DNA of 64,000 nt, from assembly GCF_041080815.1 (NCBI RefSeq), contig NZ_CP160205.1:2914001-2978000 (forward strand). Reading direction: 5' to 3'. A program made the translations under genes and the position numbers. Below the pieces are notes generated by a model, which was not told where the DNA came from, did no database searches, and was given only the letters and a program-made list of their open reading frames with translations. Source of the DNA: Mucilaginibacter yixingensis (GTDB lineage: Bacteria; Bacteroidota; Bacteroidia; Sphingobacteriales; Sphingobacteriaceae). Positions 17,793 to 26,625 of the stretch are shown one piece after another (within the stretch, counting starts at the first letter, position 1; every line of letters begins with the position of its first letter).

Positions 17793-18131
17793 ATGAAAAA
17801 GTTATTTTTTTGCTTCACTATCATAAGCGCCATGATGTTTACAGCTCTTAGCACGCAAAGCATGGCTCAAGAACATAAAAAAATGAGTTCGCAGGCTAAA
17901 GGCGCTATAATTGGCGGTGCCGGCGGTGCAGTTGCCGGTGGCCTGATAGGCCACGGCGTTAAAGGTGCCCTTATTGGTGGTGCTATTGGTGCCGGCGGTG
18001 GCTACATTATTGGTAATGAACACCGCAGACATGTTGAAAAAGTGCAGAGAGCTCAGCGCCGCGCTTACTGGCGCAGGCACCATACGGTAACCCACCCATC
18101 ACACAATGTAACGGTTATTAGAAAACATTAA
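17793..18131 (+). CDS. Glycine-zipper (YMGG-like) exported protein
   Basis: 112 aa with a signal peptide ending SMAQ. Residues about 35-75 are a glycine zipper (GAIIGGAGGAVAGGLIGHG, then GALIGGAIGAGGGYIIG). The tail is His/Arg-rich (RRAYWRRHHTVTHPSH). Glycine-zipper proteins pack as paired helices in or near the outer membrane and are often stress-induced. It is followed by a strong intrinsic terminator. Confidence 0.8.
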   Translation: MKKLFFCFTIISAMMFTALSTQSMAQEHKKMSSQAKGAIIGGAGGAVAGGLIGHGVKGALIGGAIGAGGGYIIGNEHRRHVEKVQRAQRRAYWRRHHTVTHPSHNVTVIRKH

Positions 18132-18190
18132 GAACATGGCTAACACTTATTAGAAAGTGTTAAACCAGCGTTTATATGCCATTAACCATT

Positions 18191-18226
18191 AAAGTGCTTT
18201 ACATAAGTTGTAAAGCACTTTTTTTA
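18191..18226 (+). terminator. Intrinsic terminator of the glycine-zipper gene
   Basis: AAAGTGCTTTAC (18191-18202) pairs perfectly with GTAAAGCACTTT (18210-18221) around a 7-nt loop and runs into a T-tract. Confidence 0.9.
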
Positions 18227-18293
18227 TGCGCTATTAAATTAACAAACAACTAGTTAAACAAATTAATAATATATATTTAAAACGCACACACTA

Positions 18294-18323
18294 TTGCATA
18301 TATGCCTAAAAATAATAACTTTG
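18294..18323 (+). promoter_or_regulatory. Probable promoter of the first zinc-ribbon gene
   Basis: TTG at 18294 (-33) and TAACTTTG at 18316-18323 (-7, matching TAnnTTTG) with about 19 bases between them. The start codon is 27 bases downstream. Confidence 0.55.
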
Positions 18324-18349
18324 CTGAAACAAAAAGCCCCTAAGCTACT

Positions 18350-18532
18350 ATGGTTGCCTCCCATCAACAAACAGGATTGAGTGACGCGCGTTCGCGAGTA
18401 ATTTGCCGCCGTTGCGGTTCTACAGCAGAGCGCGTTCGGCGCGGAGCAGTTGCCAAATATCTTTTTTCGTGGTTGAACCTTAGACGCTTCTACTGCGCCA
18501 AGTGCTTAAGGAAATTTTATGTAAAAAATTGA
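18350..18532 (+). CDS. Small double-CxxC zinc-ribbon-like protein, paralogue 1
   Basis: 60 aa. CRRC and CAKC are separated by 26 residues containing AERVRRG and a hydrophobic YLFSWLNLRRFY segment, and the protein ends KFYVKN. The four cysteines should bind one zinc ion. It is clearly related to the gene at 41448 (same spacing, same SWLxL and CLR motifs) and more distantly to its neighbour at 18588. It is basic, so nucleic-acid or membrane-surface binding is possible, but no function is known. A stem-loop begins three bases after the stop codon. Confidence 0.7.
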   Translation: MVASHQQTGLSDARSRVICRRCGSTAERVRRGAVAKYLFSWLNLRRFYCAKCLRKFYVKN

Positions 18533-18534
18533 GG

Positions 18535-18571
18535 TTATTCAATTAAAAGCATAGCTTTGCTAATTGAATAA
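18535..18571 (+). repeat. Stem-loop between the two zinc-ribbon genes
   Basis: TTATTCAATTA (18535-18545) pairs with TAATTGAATAA (18561-18571), with an inner AAAGC/GCTTT stem. No T-run follows, so it is not a standard terminator. It could limit expression of the second gene or stabilise the first transcript. Confidence 0.6.
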
Positions 18572-18587
18572 TTAGCACCGGTAACCT

Positions 18588-18779
18588 TTGTCTAATCTTT
18601 TAAACATCAAATCAGGAAATTGCTGTCCAAAGTGCGGTAACCTGTATCATTTTCACCAGCGCAGAAGTTGGGCTACCCGAAACATTTTCTTTTTTCTGAA
18701 AGTGCGCAAAATGTTTTGTGCCAAATGCCAGAAAAGCTATTACGTGTTTGCCAAAACATTGACCGACAGATATCAATAG
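18588..18779 (+). CDS. Small double-CxxC zinc-ribbon-like protein, paralogue 2 (TTG start)
   Basis: 63 aa from TTG. An in-frame TAA lies directly upstream at 18582, and there is no ATG before the first CxxC, so TTG is the only reasonable start. CPKC and CAKC are separated by 27 residues that include a run of aromatic residues (NIFFFLKVRKMF), and YYV follows the second pair as in the paralogues. The conserved pattern argues that it is a real gene despite the weak start. The function is unknown. Confidence 0.6.
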   Translation: MSNLLNIKSGNCCPKCGNLYHFHQRRSWATRNIFFFLKVRKMFCAKCQKSYYVFAKTLTDRYQ

Positions 18780-19078
18780 CGTTTTTGCTGCGAAAATAGA
18801 AAACTTAAACTCCATAAAAATTCCTTATCGTGTTAATTTTATTTAAACAAATTAGCACAGTGACAACTTTTGCCCCCATCTCTCCGTATTAATTAAAAAA
18901 AGCAGCAAATCCATCGCTGTTCCTGTCTCATTTTTAGCCGCGCCTGCTCATACGTTTATTTAAGAAGCCTCCAATAACACTTATAATATTTAGCGTGTAC
19001 TTATAAGATATGTGTAATACATTTATGTATATTGGTTGCGCCCTATTTTTTTAACTATTTCAGTTATACCTAAACTAA

Positions 19079-21286
19079 ATGAATACAATATTGCCGGGTA
19101 ATAACAGCAATGTGCTTTCGTTGTTGGATGAAGCTTATAAAAGCCGCATCAGTAACCTTACGTTCAGCATAGAGCAGGCGCAGAAAGCGCTTGATATCAG
19201 CCGTTTGCTGAATGACAAGGCATTGATTGGCAAAAGCCTCAATCACCTGTCGCTTTTCTATATGATCCGGGGCGAATACGGGCAATCTATCAGCATGGCC
19301 GAGGAGGCGATCATTTATTTTGAAGAACTGGACGATGACCGCGGCATTGCCGATGCCCGTTATAGTATAGCCGGCAATTATTATAAGACAGATAACTTCC
19401 ATTTAGGTCTTATTTACCTTATTAACTGCCTGGCTACTTATCAAAAATACGACGACCATCATAACCAGGCACGCACACAAAAATCATTAGGCACCATCTA
19501 CGAGTTCTTTGGCGATCAGAACAACGCCATAAAGGCCTATGAGGGCGCTATTGAAGCGGCAAAGAAGGCGAAGGATATCAGTCTTGAATCAAACGCTTAC
19601 AACCCGCTCTCTGGGATATACTTAAAACAAGGCAACGTGCCACTGGCGCTTGAGTTGGTAGAACGCTCCATCGCCATGAAAAATGAAAGTGGCGACACCC
19701 GCGGACTGGCCTTTGCGCTGTACGGTCGTGGCAAAGTATATCTTAGAACCGGTGAATATGCCAAAGCCGAAGAGGATTTTAAAGATGCCATGAAGATCCA
19801 CCAGTCTGTAGGCGAAAAGCTGGGATTGGGCATGGTACAGCGTCGCCTGGCAGAGCTCTATCTAAAATCCGGGCACCTAGCAGAGGCCCGAAATTTATTA
19901 GAAAAAGCCATTACGTTTGCCGAAGAGTTTAACGTTATCATTATTAAATTTAAGTGCGAGTACCTGATGTATCAACTCTATAAATCAGAGCTTGACACAG
20001 AAAATGCGCTTAAATACCTTGAACGTTATATTGCCCAGAAGGAGGCCGTAATTAATGCCCAAACCCTGCAAATTATTGAAAACTATGAGCTGATAAAGCG
20101 CATGGAATCAATGGAGAAAGAAGCGAATTTGGCCAAAGAAAGGGCCGACATTATCAAGAAAAAAGAAACAGCCGAGCAAACTGCAAAAGTGAAGCAGGAG
20201 TTTCTTTCTACCATGAGCCATGAGCTACGCACGCCCCTCAATGCAGTAGTCACAATTACGTCGCTATTAAAAGAAAAATCAGACGAAGAAGACCAGCGCT
20301 TGTTAGACTCGCTCAAGTTTGCGTCAAACAACCTCCTGCTCATTATTAACGACATCCTTGACTTTACCAAGTTGGATGCCGGCAAAATGCAGCTGGATAT
20401 TCACCCCTGCAACTTTAAAACCCTGCTTGATAATCTGAAACAGATTTACGGCAGCATGGCTATAGAGAAAGGCTTGAAACTGAGTTTAAGCGTAGCCGAC
20501 GATGTAGCCGAAGGCTATGAAATAGACGAAACCAAGCTATCGCAAATATTGAGTAACCTGATTGGCAACGCCATTAAATACACCGAAGCCGGTCGGGTTG
20601 ATATCAATATTAATAAAGTTAAAGCCGATAAACATTATGATATACTGCGCTTTATAGTAAGAGACACCGGCGTGGGTATCCCCAAAAATTTCTTTGCAGA
20701 TCTGTTTGAGAGCTTCACTCAGCCCCGTTCAGTAACTACCCGTAAACAGGGCGGCTCTGGTTTAGGGCTGGCCATTGTTAAAAAACTGGTGGAGTTGCAT
20801 GGCAGCAAAGTAAATGTGCGCAGCAAGGTAAATTATGGCTCTGAGTTTTATTTCGACCTGAAACTTAAACCGGTAGCCAGCATTACCCGTAAAACCGAAA
20901 TGCCCATCGGGCAACTCAAAAATAAAACTGTACTATTAGCTGAAGATAATCTTATCAACGCCATGGTAGCCAGAAAGTTATTATCAAACTGGGGCATCAT
21001 TTCAGAACATGTATCAAACGGGGCCGAAGCGGTAGAAAAATCAAAAGAAAAGATCTTTGATTTTATACTGATGGATATCCACATGCCCGAAATGAACGGC
21101 TTTGATGCTACCCGCAACATCCGCGAAAGCGGCGCCAACCCTAATTTTGCCACCCCAATCTTTGCCCTTACCGCCGATATAACCGCTGAACATCAGGAAG
21201 AATACGCCTCCTACTTCAATGGTTTCTTACGCAAACCAATAGAGATTGAAAAGCTTTTTCAAGCCCTGGCTGTAGGAACAGTCTAG
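19079..21286 (+). CDS. TPR-containing hybrid histidine kinase/response regulator
   Basis: 735 aa, no membrane segment, so probably cytoplasmic. Residues about 10-335 are tetratricopeptide repeats, then a coiled-coil linker. The HisKA H-box is SHELRTPLNA with His381 as phospho-acceptor. The ATPase part shows the N-box (LSNLIGNAIKYT), G1 (VRDTGVGIP) and G2 (GGSGLGLAI). A C-terminal receiver has LLAEDN and FILMDIHMPEMNGF with Asp666 as acceptor. Phosphate likely moves internally from His to Asp and on to an unknown partner. No output regulator is adjacent. It lies alone between two long AT-rich gaps. Confidence 0.93.
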   Translation: MNTILPGNNSNVLSLLDEAYKSRISNLTFSIEQAQKALDISRLLNDKALIGKSLNHLSLFYMIRGEYGQSISMAEEAIIYFEELDDDRGIADARYSIAGNYYKTDNFHLGLIYLINCLATYQKYDDHHNQARTQKSLGTIYEFFGDQNNAIKAYEGAIEAAKKAKDISLESNAYNPLSGIYLKQGNVPLALELVERSIAMKNESGDTRGLAFALYGRGKVYLRTGEYAKAEEDFKDAMKIHQSVGEKLGLGMVQRRLAELYLKSGHLAEARNLLEKAITFAEEFNVIIIKFKCEYLMYQLYKSELDTENALKYLERYIAQKEAVINAQTLQIIENYELIKRMESMEKEANLAKERADIIKKKETAEQTAKVKQEFLSTMSHELRTPLNAVVTITSLLKEKSDEEDQRLLDSLKFASNNLLLIINDILDFTKLDAGKMQLDIHPCNFKTLLDNLKQIYGSMAIEKGLKLSLSVADDVAEGYEIDETKLSQILSNLIGNAIKYTEAGRVDININKVKADKHYDILRFIVRDTGVGIPKNFFADLFESFTQPRSVTTRKQGGSGLGLAIVKKLVELHGSKVNVRSKVNYGSEFYFDLKLKPVASITRKTEMPIGQLKNKTVLLAEDNLINAMVARKLLSNWGIISEHVSNGAEAVEKSKEKIFDFILMDIHMPEMNGFDATRNIRESGANPNFATPIFALTADITAEHQEEYASYFNGFLRKPIEIEKLFQALAVGTV

Positions 21287-21571
21287 TGAAGGGGAAGATG
21301 CGGTCAGGATAGCGTTTTGTGTAAAAAGAAGCGTGGTATCCGTACGCCTTTATTTTGCGGGGAGTAATCCTTGATAATATACAGGCACTATCCACCAAGC
21401 GCCTTCCCCCGATGGCCGGCGCCATCCATCGTCCAGAACTTTTCCACATTGATACCAAGCGGCAAACCGTACCGTTTAATTTGCGTTATCCACACGTTGT
21501 TAATTACTCTTGTGGATTACATCATGGCCTAATTGCTATTTTAGCCAAAATTGTGAGCATTACCTACGATA

Positions 21572-24500
21572 ATGAAAGTAAAATACATTACCTTTTTCCT
21601 CACCGCTTGTTCTGCATCAACGCTTTACGCACAACAAAACCCCGGCGGACAGCTCTATCGCACCTACCATACTGCTATTGAACTTTTAGACAAAAGCAAA
21701 TATGCGGCTGCTGCCGAGCAATTCAGAATAATAGAAAATTCGCGGATTAAAACTACCACCCAACCAGATTTTGAGTCAAACCTATCGCTGCTGAAAGAAA
21801 ATTCGCAGTATTATGAGGCACTCTGCGCACTGGAACTGGGCAATGATGATGCCGAGAGCATGTTCCTGCGCTTTGCAAAAGAACACCCGGAAAATCCGCT
21901 TACCAAGCTGGCATTTTTCCAGATTGGTCGCTCTTATTTCAAACAAGGCAAATACAACGATGCACTGCGTTGGTTTGGCAAGGTTGAAGCCGGCGAACTG
22001 AACGGCAGCGAGAACACCGAGTATAAGTTTATGAAGGGCTATGCCTACTTCATAAACAATGATTATAAAGACGCGCAAGCGCTATTTAGCGATGTAAAAA
22101 ACAAAAGATCCAAGTATACCGAGGACGCTACTTATTACTTCGCTTACATTGCTTACCTCAATAAAGATTATCATCTGGCGCTGGTAAACTTTGAGCGATT
22201 GAAAAACTCTAAGAAATACCAGGATAGCTATCCATACTACATATCGGCCGTTTACTTTTTAGATAAACGCTATGACGATGTATTAAACTATGCCATCCCT
22301 ATCCTCAATACCACGCATCAGAAGAACGAGACCGAGATGTTTCGCATTGTAGGCGCCTCCTATTTTGCCAAAGGCGATTACCCTAACTCGGTTAAATATT
22401 ACAGCAAGTTCCAGGCGCAGGATAACGGCGCTACACAAAACACTCAGGACAGCTACCAGATTGGTTACGCTTACTACAAAACAGGCGCTTACCAAAAAGC
22501 TTCTGTTGAGCTGGAGAAACTGGTTGATAAAGATGATGTATACAGCCAAAACGGTAACTATACCCTGGGTGATGCGTTCTTGAAACTGGGTAACAAGCAA
22601 GGTGCCCGCAACGCCTTCTTCACCGCGTCAAGACTAAATTTTGACAGACAACTGCAGGAAGATGCCCTGTACGAGTATGCCAAACTATCATACGAGCTGG
22701 ACTTTAACACCCAGGCGCTGGATGCCACCCGTTTGTACCTGAAAAACTATCCGCGCTCAGGCCGTACTGATGAGATGAAGATCTTATTGGGCGAAGAGTT
22801 GCTAACCTCGCATAACTATCGCGAAGCGGTAGAAATTTTGGAGCCAATTCAGAACAAAACAGAAAGCGCCAAAATTGCTTACCAAAAAGTAACCTACTAC
22901 CGCGGCTTGCAGTTTATTAACGAGCGTGCTTTTGAAAATGCCATCGGTATCTTCCTGCGCTCGTTAAAATACCAGATGGACGGCAAGATCACTGCACTTA
23001 CTACTTACTGGATGGCCGAAGCCATGTATGAGGTACGTAAATACCACGAGTCGGTAGAGCAGTTTGAGAACTTCCTGGATATGCCGGAGGCAAAAAGCAC
23101 AGGTCTGGCTAATTATGCCAATTACGCGCTGGCTTACTCTGCCTTTAACGATGAGCAGTATAAAAAAGCTGCCAACTATTTTGAGCGTTTCCTGGCCGGC
23201 GAAGAGAAAGATAAAAACACCATCAATGATGCCGTTACCCGTGTGGCCGATAGCTACTTCGTACTGAAAAGCTACGATAAGGCCATGACCTACTACAACC
23301 GCATTATTGGCCAACGCAGCCAGGGACAGGATTATGCCTTGTTCCAACGCGGTATGATCCAGGGCTTGCAGGGTTCGCCTGATGCTAAGATCAGCACACT
23401 TAACAGTGTTTTGAGCCAGTTCCCTAACTCAGACTTTGCAGATGACGCGGCGTTTGAGATTGCCTACACCTACTTCCTTAAAAACGATGGCGACCGCGCC
23501 AAGAGCGATCTGATGGATATGATTCAGAAATATCCAAACAGCAGCTATATCCCGCGCGCCTTAGTTACCGTTGGTTTGATTGATTACAATGCCGACAAGG
23601 ATGACCTGGCGGTTGAATCATTTAAACGTGTAATTAAAGATTACCCGTCTACAGACGAGGCTAAACAATCACTCAAACAAATTGAGAAGATCTATACCGA
23701 TAAAGGCGATGCACAAACCTTCATCAGCTATGCAGCCTCCACCCCTATTGGCAACTATTCAAGCGCCGAGCAGGAGAACATTATGCAAACTGCCGCCAAC
23801 AACATGTATGTAAAAGGCGATTGGCAGGGCACGGTTTCGGCAGTAAATGCTTATTATGATAAGTTCCCGAAACCAATCTATGAGAAACAAATGCGCTTCA
23901 TTCGCGCACAGGCTTTAGTTAACCTGAAACGCGATGATGAAGCAGTTCAGGACTATAATGTGATCCTGAACGACTGGACCAGCGCTTATACCGAGAAATC
24001 GCTCATCAGCATGGCTAACATGTACCTGGCTAAAAAACAGTACAACGAGGCCGTAGTTTTCCTTAAACGACTGGAAACCAACTCAGAATACAAAGCAGAT
24101 TACACCTTTGCTATCAATAACCTGCTGCTTTGCTACTCGCAGATGAACGCTGCCGATGATGTACTGAAATATGCCGCCCTGGTTCGTGATAACGAGAAAA
24201 CAGGTCAGGAAGATAAGTTTAAAACCGGCTTATACGCAGGTAAAGCTTACCTGGCAAAAGGCGATACCGCAACCGCTATTAAGGAGTTAGACTATACCGT
24301 AGCCAACACCAAAACCGTAGCAGCTGCCGAAGCCAAATACAACCTGGCACTGGTACAATATCAGCGTCGCCAATACAAAACATCGCAAAAAACATGTTTT
24401 GATCTGGTGAAAGAGCTGTCGGCTTATGATTACTGGGTGGCAAAAGCGTTCATCCTGCTGGCAGATAACTATGTGGCACTGAAAGACAACTTCCAGGCTA

Positions 24501-24688
24501 AGGCAACCCTGCAAAGTGTGATTGAAAACTACAAAGGCAATGACGATATATTGCCCGAAGCACATCAGAAACTGGATAGGCTAACCGGAGTATCGCCAAA
24601 AACGGTGGTGAAACCGGTAACTGATACCACCGGCGTACAACAACCAGCCGTTGATAGTACAAATGTTAAAAAACAGGGGAATAACTAA
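21572..24688 (+). CDS. Large exported TPR protein
   Basis: 1038 aa with a signal peptide (MKVKYITFFLTACSASTLYAQ). The rest is a long array of tetratricopeptide repeats with the BamD/YbgF-like flavour (KLAFFQIGRSYFKQGKYNDAL, DDAAFEIAYTYFLKNDGDRA, YPSTDEAKQSLKQIEKIY). It is probably periplasmic or on the inner face of the outer membrane as a scaffold. Only 15 nt separate it from the barrel gene, and it is the first gene of the envelope operon that continues to the TonB-like gene. Confidence 0.88.
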   Translation: MKVKYITFFLTACSASTLYAQQNPGGQLYRTYHTAIELLDKSKYAAAAEQFRIIENSRIKTTTQPDFESNLSLLKENSQYYEALCALELGNDDAESMFLRFAKEHPENPLTKLAFFQIGRSYFKQGKYNDALRWFGKVEAGELNGSENTEYKFMKGYAYFINNDYKDAQALFSDVKNKRSKYTEDATYYFAYIAYLNKDYHLALVNFERLKNSKKYQDSYPYYISAVYFLDKRYDDVLNYAIPILNTTHQKNETEMFRIVGASYFAKGDYPNSVKYYSKFQAQDNGATQNTQDSYQIGYAYYKTGAYQKASVELEKLVDKDDVYSQNGNYTLGDAFLKLGNKQGARNAFFTASRLNFDRQLQEDALYEYAKLSYELDFNTQALDATRLYLKNYPRSGRTDEMKILLGEELLTSHNYREAVEILEPIQNKTESAKIAYQKVTYYRGLQFINERAFENAIGIFLRSLKYQMDGKITALTTYWMAEAMYEVRKYHESVEQFENFLDMPEAKSTGLANYANYALAYSAFNDEQYKKAANYFERFLAGEEKDKNTINDAVTRVADSYFVLKSYDKAMTYYNRIIGQRSQGQDYALFQRGMIQGLQGSPDAKISTLNSVLSQFPNSDFADDAAFEIAYTYFLKNDGDRAKSDLMDMIQKYPNSSYIPRALVTVGLIDYNADKDDLAVESFKRVIKDYPSTDEAKQSLKQIEKIYTDKGDAQTFISYAASTPIGNYSSAEQENIMQTAANNMYVKGDWQGTVSAVNAYYDKFPKPIYEKQMRFIRAQALVNLKRDDEAVQDYNVILNDWTSAYTEKSLISMANMYLAKKQYNEAVVFLKRLETNSEYKADYTFAINNLLLCYSQMNAADDVLKYAALVRDNEKTGQEDKFKTGLYAGKAYLAKGDTATAIKELDYTVANTKTVAAAEAKYNLALVQYQRRQYKTSQKTCFDLVKELSAYDYWVAKAFILLADNYVALKDNFQAKATLQSVIENYKGNDDILPEAHQKLDRLTGVSPKTVVKPVTDTTGVQQPAVDSTNVKKQGNN

Positions 24689-24703
24689 AAAAGAAGAACA
24701 GCA

Positions 24704-26584
24704 ATGAGATTAAACGCAAGATACGCGCTGCTGACTTTTGGGATGGCTTTATTTTTAGTCCCTGCAACAGCACAGACAAAAAAAACGACCGCGAAAAAAA
24801 CAACGGCCACCACAAAAAAAGCAGCGGCTAAACCAGCAGCGGCTAAAGCAGTTACCAAGCCGGTTACCAAACCTGCAGCAACCAAAACGGCAGCAGTTCC
24901 GTCCAAATCATCGGCTAAAAGCTTAGGCGATGCAGCGGCTAAGGCTGCGGTTCAGGATACCACCAAAAAAGGTGGCACCGGTGCTAACACACAAAACGGC
25001 GGTAGTCTTTCTGAAGAAATTGTGGTAACCACCAATTACAAGCCGGTTTTGGCCGATGCAGTAAAAATCCGTCGCAACCCGGATCTGGAAGATAAAACGC
25101 CATACAAGGCTCCGCTTGCTTACAAAACGATAGACAAACGCTTGGAGCAAAACTCAGATATCCGCCAGATGGAGGCCATGAAAATGCCCGCCCAACGCGA
25201 TTCTGACCTGTATAACAACTACGTTAAAGGCGGCCTGGGTAGCATGAAAACTACTTATGGAGAGCTGTATGTAAACAACGGCCGGGATAATGCCTTGCAA
25301 ACCGGCGTTTATCTGAAGCACTTTGCACAATCGGGCTCTGATTTTTACAAGCAGAACTACAGCAATGACGAGATCAAAGTATTTGGCAAAAGCGTTGGCG
25401 AAGTGGTAAGTGTACGCGGCCGTATAGGTTATGACCGTTTAGGCACCGATTTCTATGGCTACAATCAATATGCTGTTCCAACTAAATTAAATGTTGATGC
25501 ACAGCATTTCAACACCATTAGCGCTGAGGGCGAGCTGACCAAAAACTTCAAAGACGTTGATCAGGATTTTACTTACGCTGCTAAGCTGAATGGCTATATT
25601 TTTAACAACGCCTTTCAGGGCCACGAGAGTAGCGTAGTGTTGTCGGGCTTTATCAATGAAACTGTTAAGCAGTTTTATGCCGGCTTAAATGGTTCATTAG
25701 ATCTGAGTACTCAGAAAGATAGTCTGTACTCATTAAGCAACAACATCATTCGTTTAAATCCTTACCTCAAATTTCAGGGCACCAACTATAAGATAGACGC
25801 CGGTGTAAACATTGTTGATGAATTTGGTTTCAACTCACGCTTCTCTATCTTCCCGGCGGCACGTTTGGAGTTCCAGGTGATCCCGAAATATGTGCGACTG
25901 TTTGCCGAAGTAAAAGGCGACGTCAACAAAACATCAATGCATGATCTGTCTTACCAAAACCCATTCTTAGGACAAAACATCCCGATCAAAAACTCGGTAG
26001 ATCAGATTGATGTAGCTGCCGGTTTAAAAGGTACAATGGCGCCGGGCATAGGCTTCAAATTCTCTATCTACCGCAACGAAGTGAAGAACATGCCGCTGCT
26101 TATCAGCGATTTCAACTTTGCTAGCGGCTACAACCGCTTTAATGTGATCTATGATGGCGGTCGCGCCAGAGTTACCGGCTTCAACGGCGAGTTAGACTTT
26201 AAAGCAACAGAAGATGTAGATATATTTGGTCGTGTAGAGATTAAAGACTACCAGATGGCTACCGAAGCACAACCATGGAATCTGCCTAAATTAAATATTA
26301 CCGCAGGTACAACCATCCATATCAGCAACAAGGTAAACATTAATGGTACCCTGGTGGTGCGTGGCGATACTAAAGACCGCACGCTTAACCCAACCACTAA
26401 CACACAAAGCGTGGTAACCATTAGCTCGTTTGCTGATTTGAACGGTGGCATAGAGTACAAAATCAATAACCGTTTCAGTGTATTTGGACAAGTTAACAAC
26501 TTACTCAACTCACATTCTCAAACTTGGCTGTATTATCCTAACTACGGATTTAATATCTTTGGCGGCGTAAGCTACGGCTTCTAA
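24704..26584 (+). CDS. Outer-membrane beta-barrel protein (TonB-dependent-receptor-like)
   Basis: 626 aa. After a signal peptide (ending PATAQ), residues about 24-85 are a low-complexity Lys/Ala/Thr/Pro linker. SEEIVVTTNYKPVL is reminiscent of a TonB-box-like region, but no full plug domain is seen. The rest is a series of amphipathic strands ending in an aromatic residue (GVSYGF), as expected for a barrel inserted by BAM. It probably works with the co-transcribed TPR protein and ExbB/ExbD/TonB. The absence of a plug makes a transport role uncertain. Confidence 0.78.
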   Translation: MRLNARYALLTFGMALFLVPATAQTKKTTAKKTTATTKKAAAKPAAAKAVTKPVTKPAATKTAAVPSKSSAKSLGDAAAKAAVQDTTKKGGTGANTQNGGSLSEEIVVTTNYKPVLADAVKIRRNPDLEDKTPYKAPLAYKTIDKRLEQNSDIRQMEAMKMPAQRDSDLYNNYVKGGLGSMKTTYGELYVNNGRDNALQTGVYLKHFAQSGSDFYKQNYSNDEIKVFGKSVGEVVSVRGRIGYDRLGTDFYGYNQYAVPTKLNVDAQHFNTISAEGELTKNFKDVDQDFTYAAKLNGYIFNNAFQGHESSVVLSGFINETVKQFYAGLNGSLDLSTQKDSLYSLSNNIIRLNPYLKFQGTNYKIDAGVNIVDEFGFNSRFSIFPAARLEFQVIPKYVRLFAEVKGDVNKTSMHDLSYQNPFLGQNIPIKNSVDQIDVAAGLKGTMAPGIGFKFSIYRNEVKNMPLLISDFNFASGYNRFNVIYDGGRARVTGFNGELDFKATEDVDIFGRVEIKDYQMATEAQPWNLPKLNITAGTTIHISNKVNINGTLVVRGDTKDRTLNPTTNTQSVVTISSFADLNGGIEYKINNRFSVFGQVNNLLNSHSQTWLYYPNYGFNIFGGVSYGF

Positions 26585-26625
26585 GGTATTTTGACGGAAT
26601 AATATAATTAAGCTAATTTAACGGC

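Noticed and set aside
21355..21681. Plus-strand frame overlapping the start of the large TPR gene
   Set aside because: It overlaps a signal peptide-encoding start in another frame and shows no domain; the region is more likely a leader.
24780..24900. Repetitive DNA that at first looks like a short repeat array
   Set aside because: It encodes the Lys/Ala/Thr-rich linker of the barrel protein in frame; there are no spacers, so it is not a CRISPR array.
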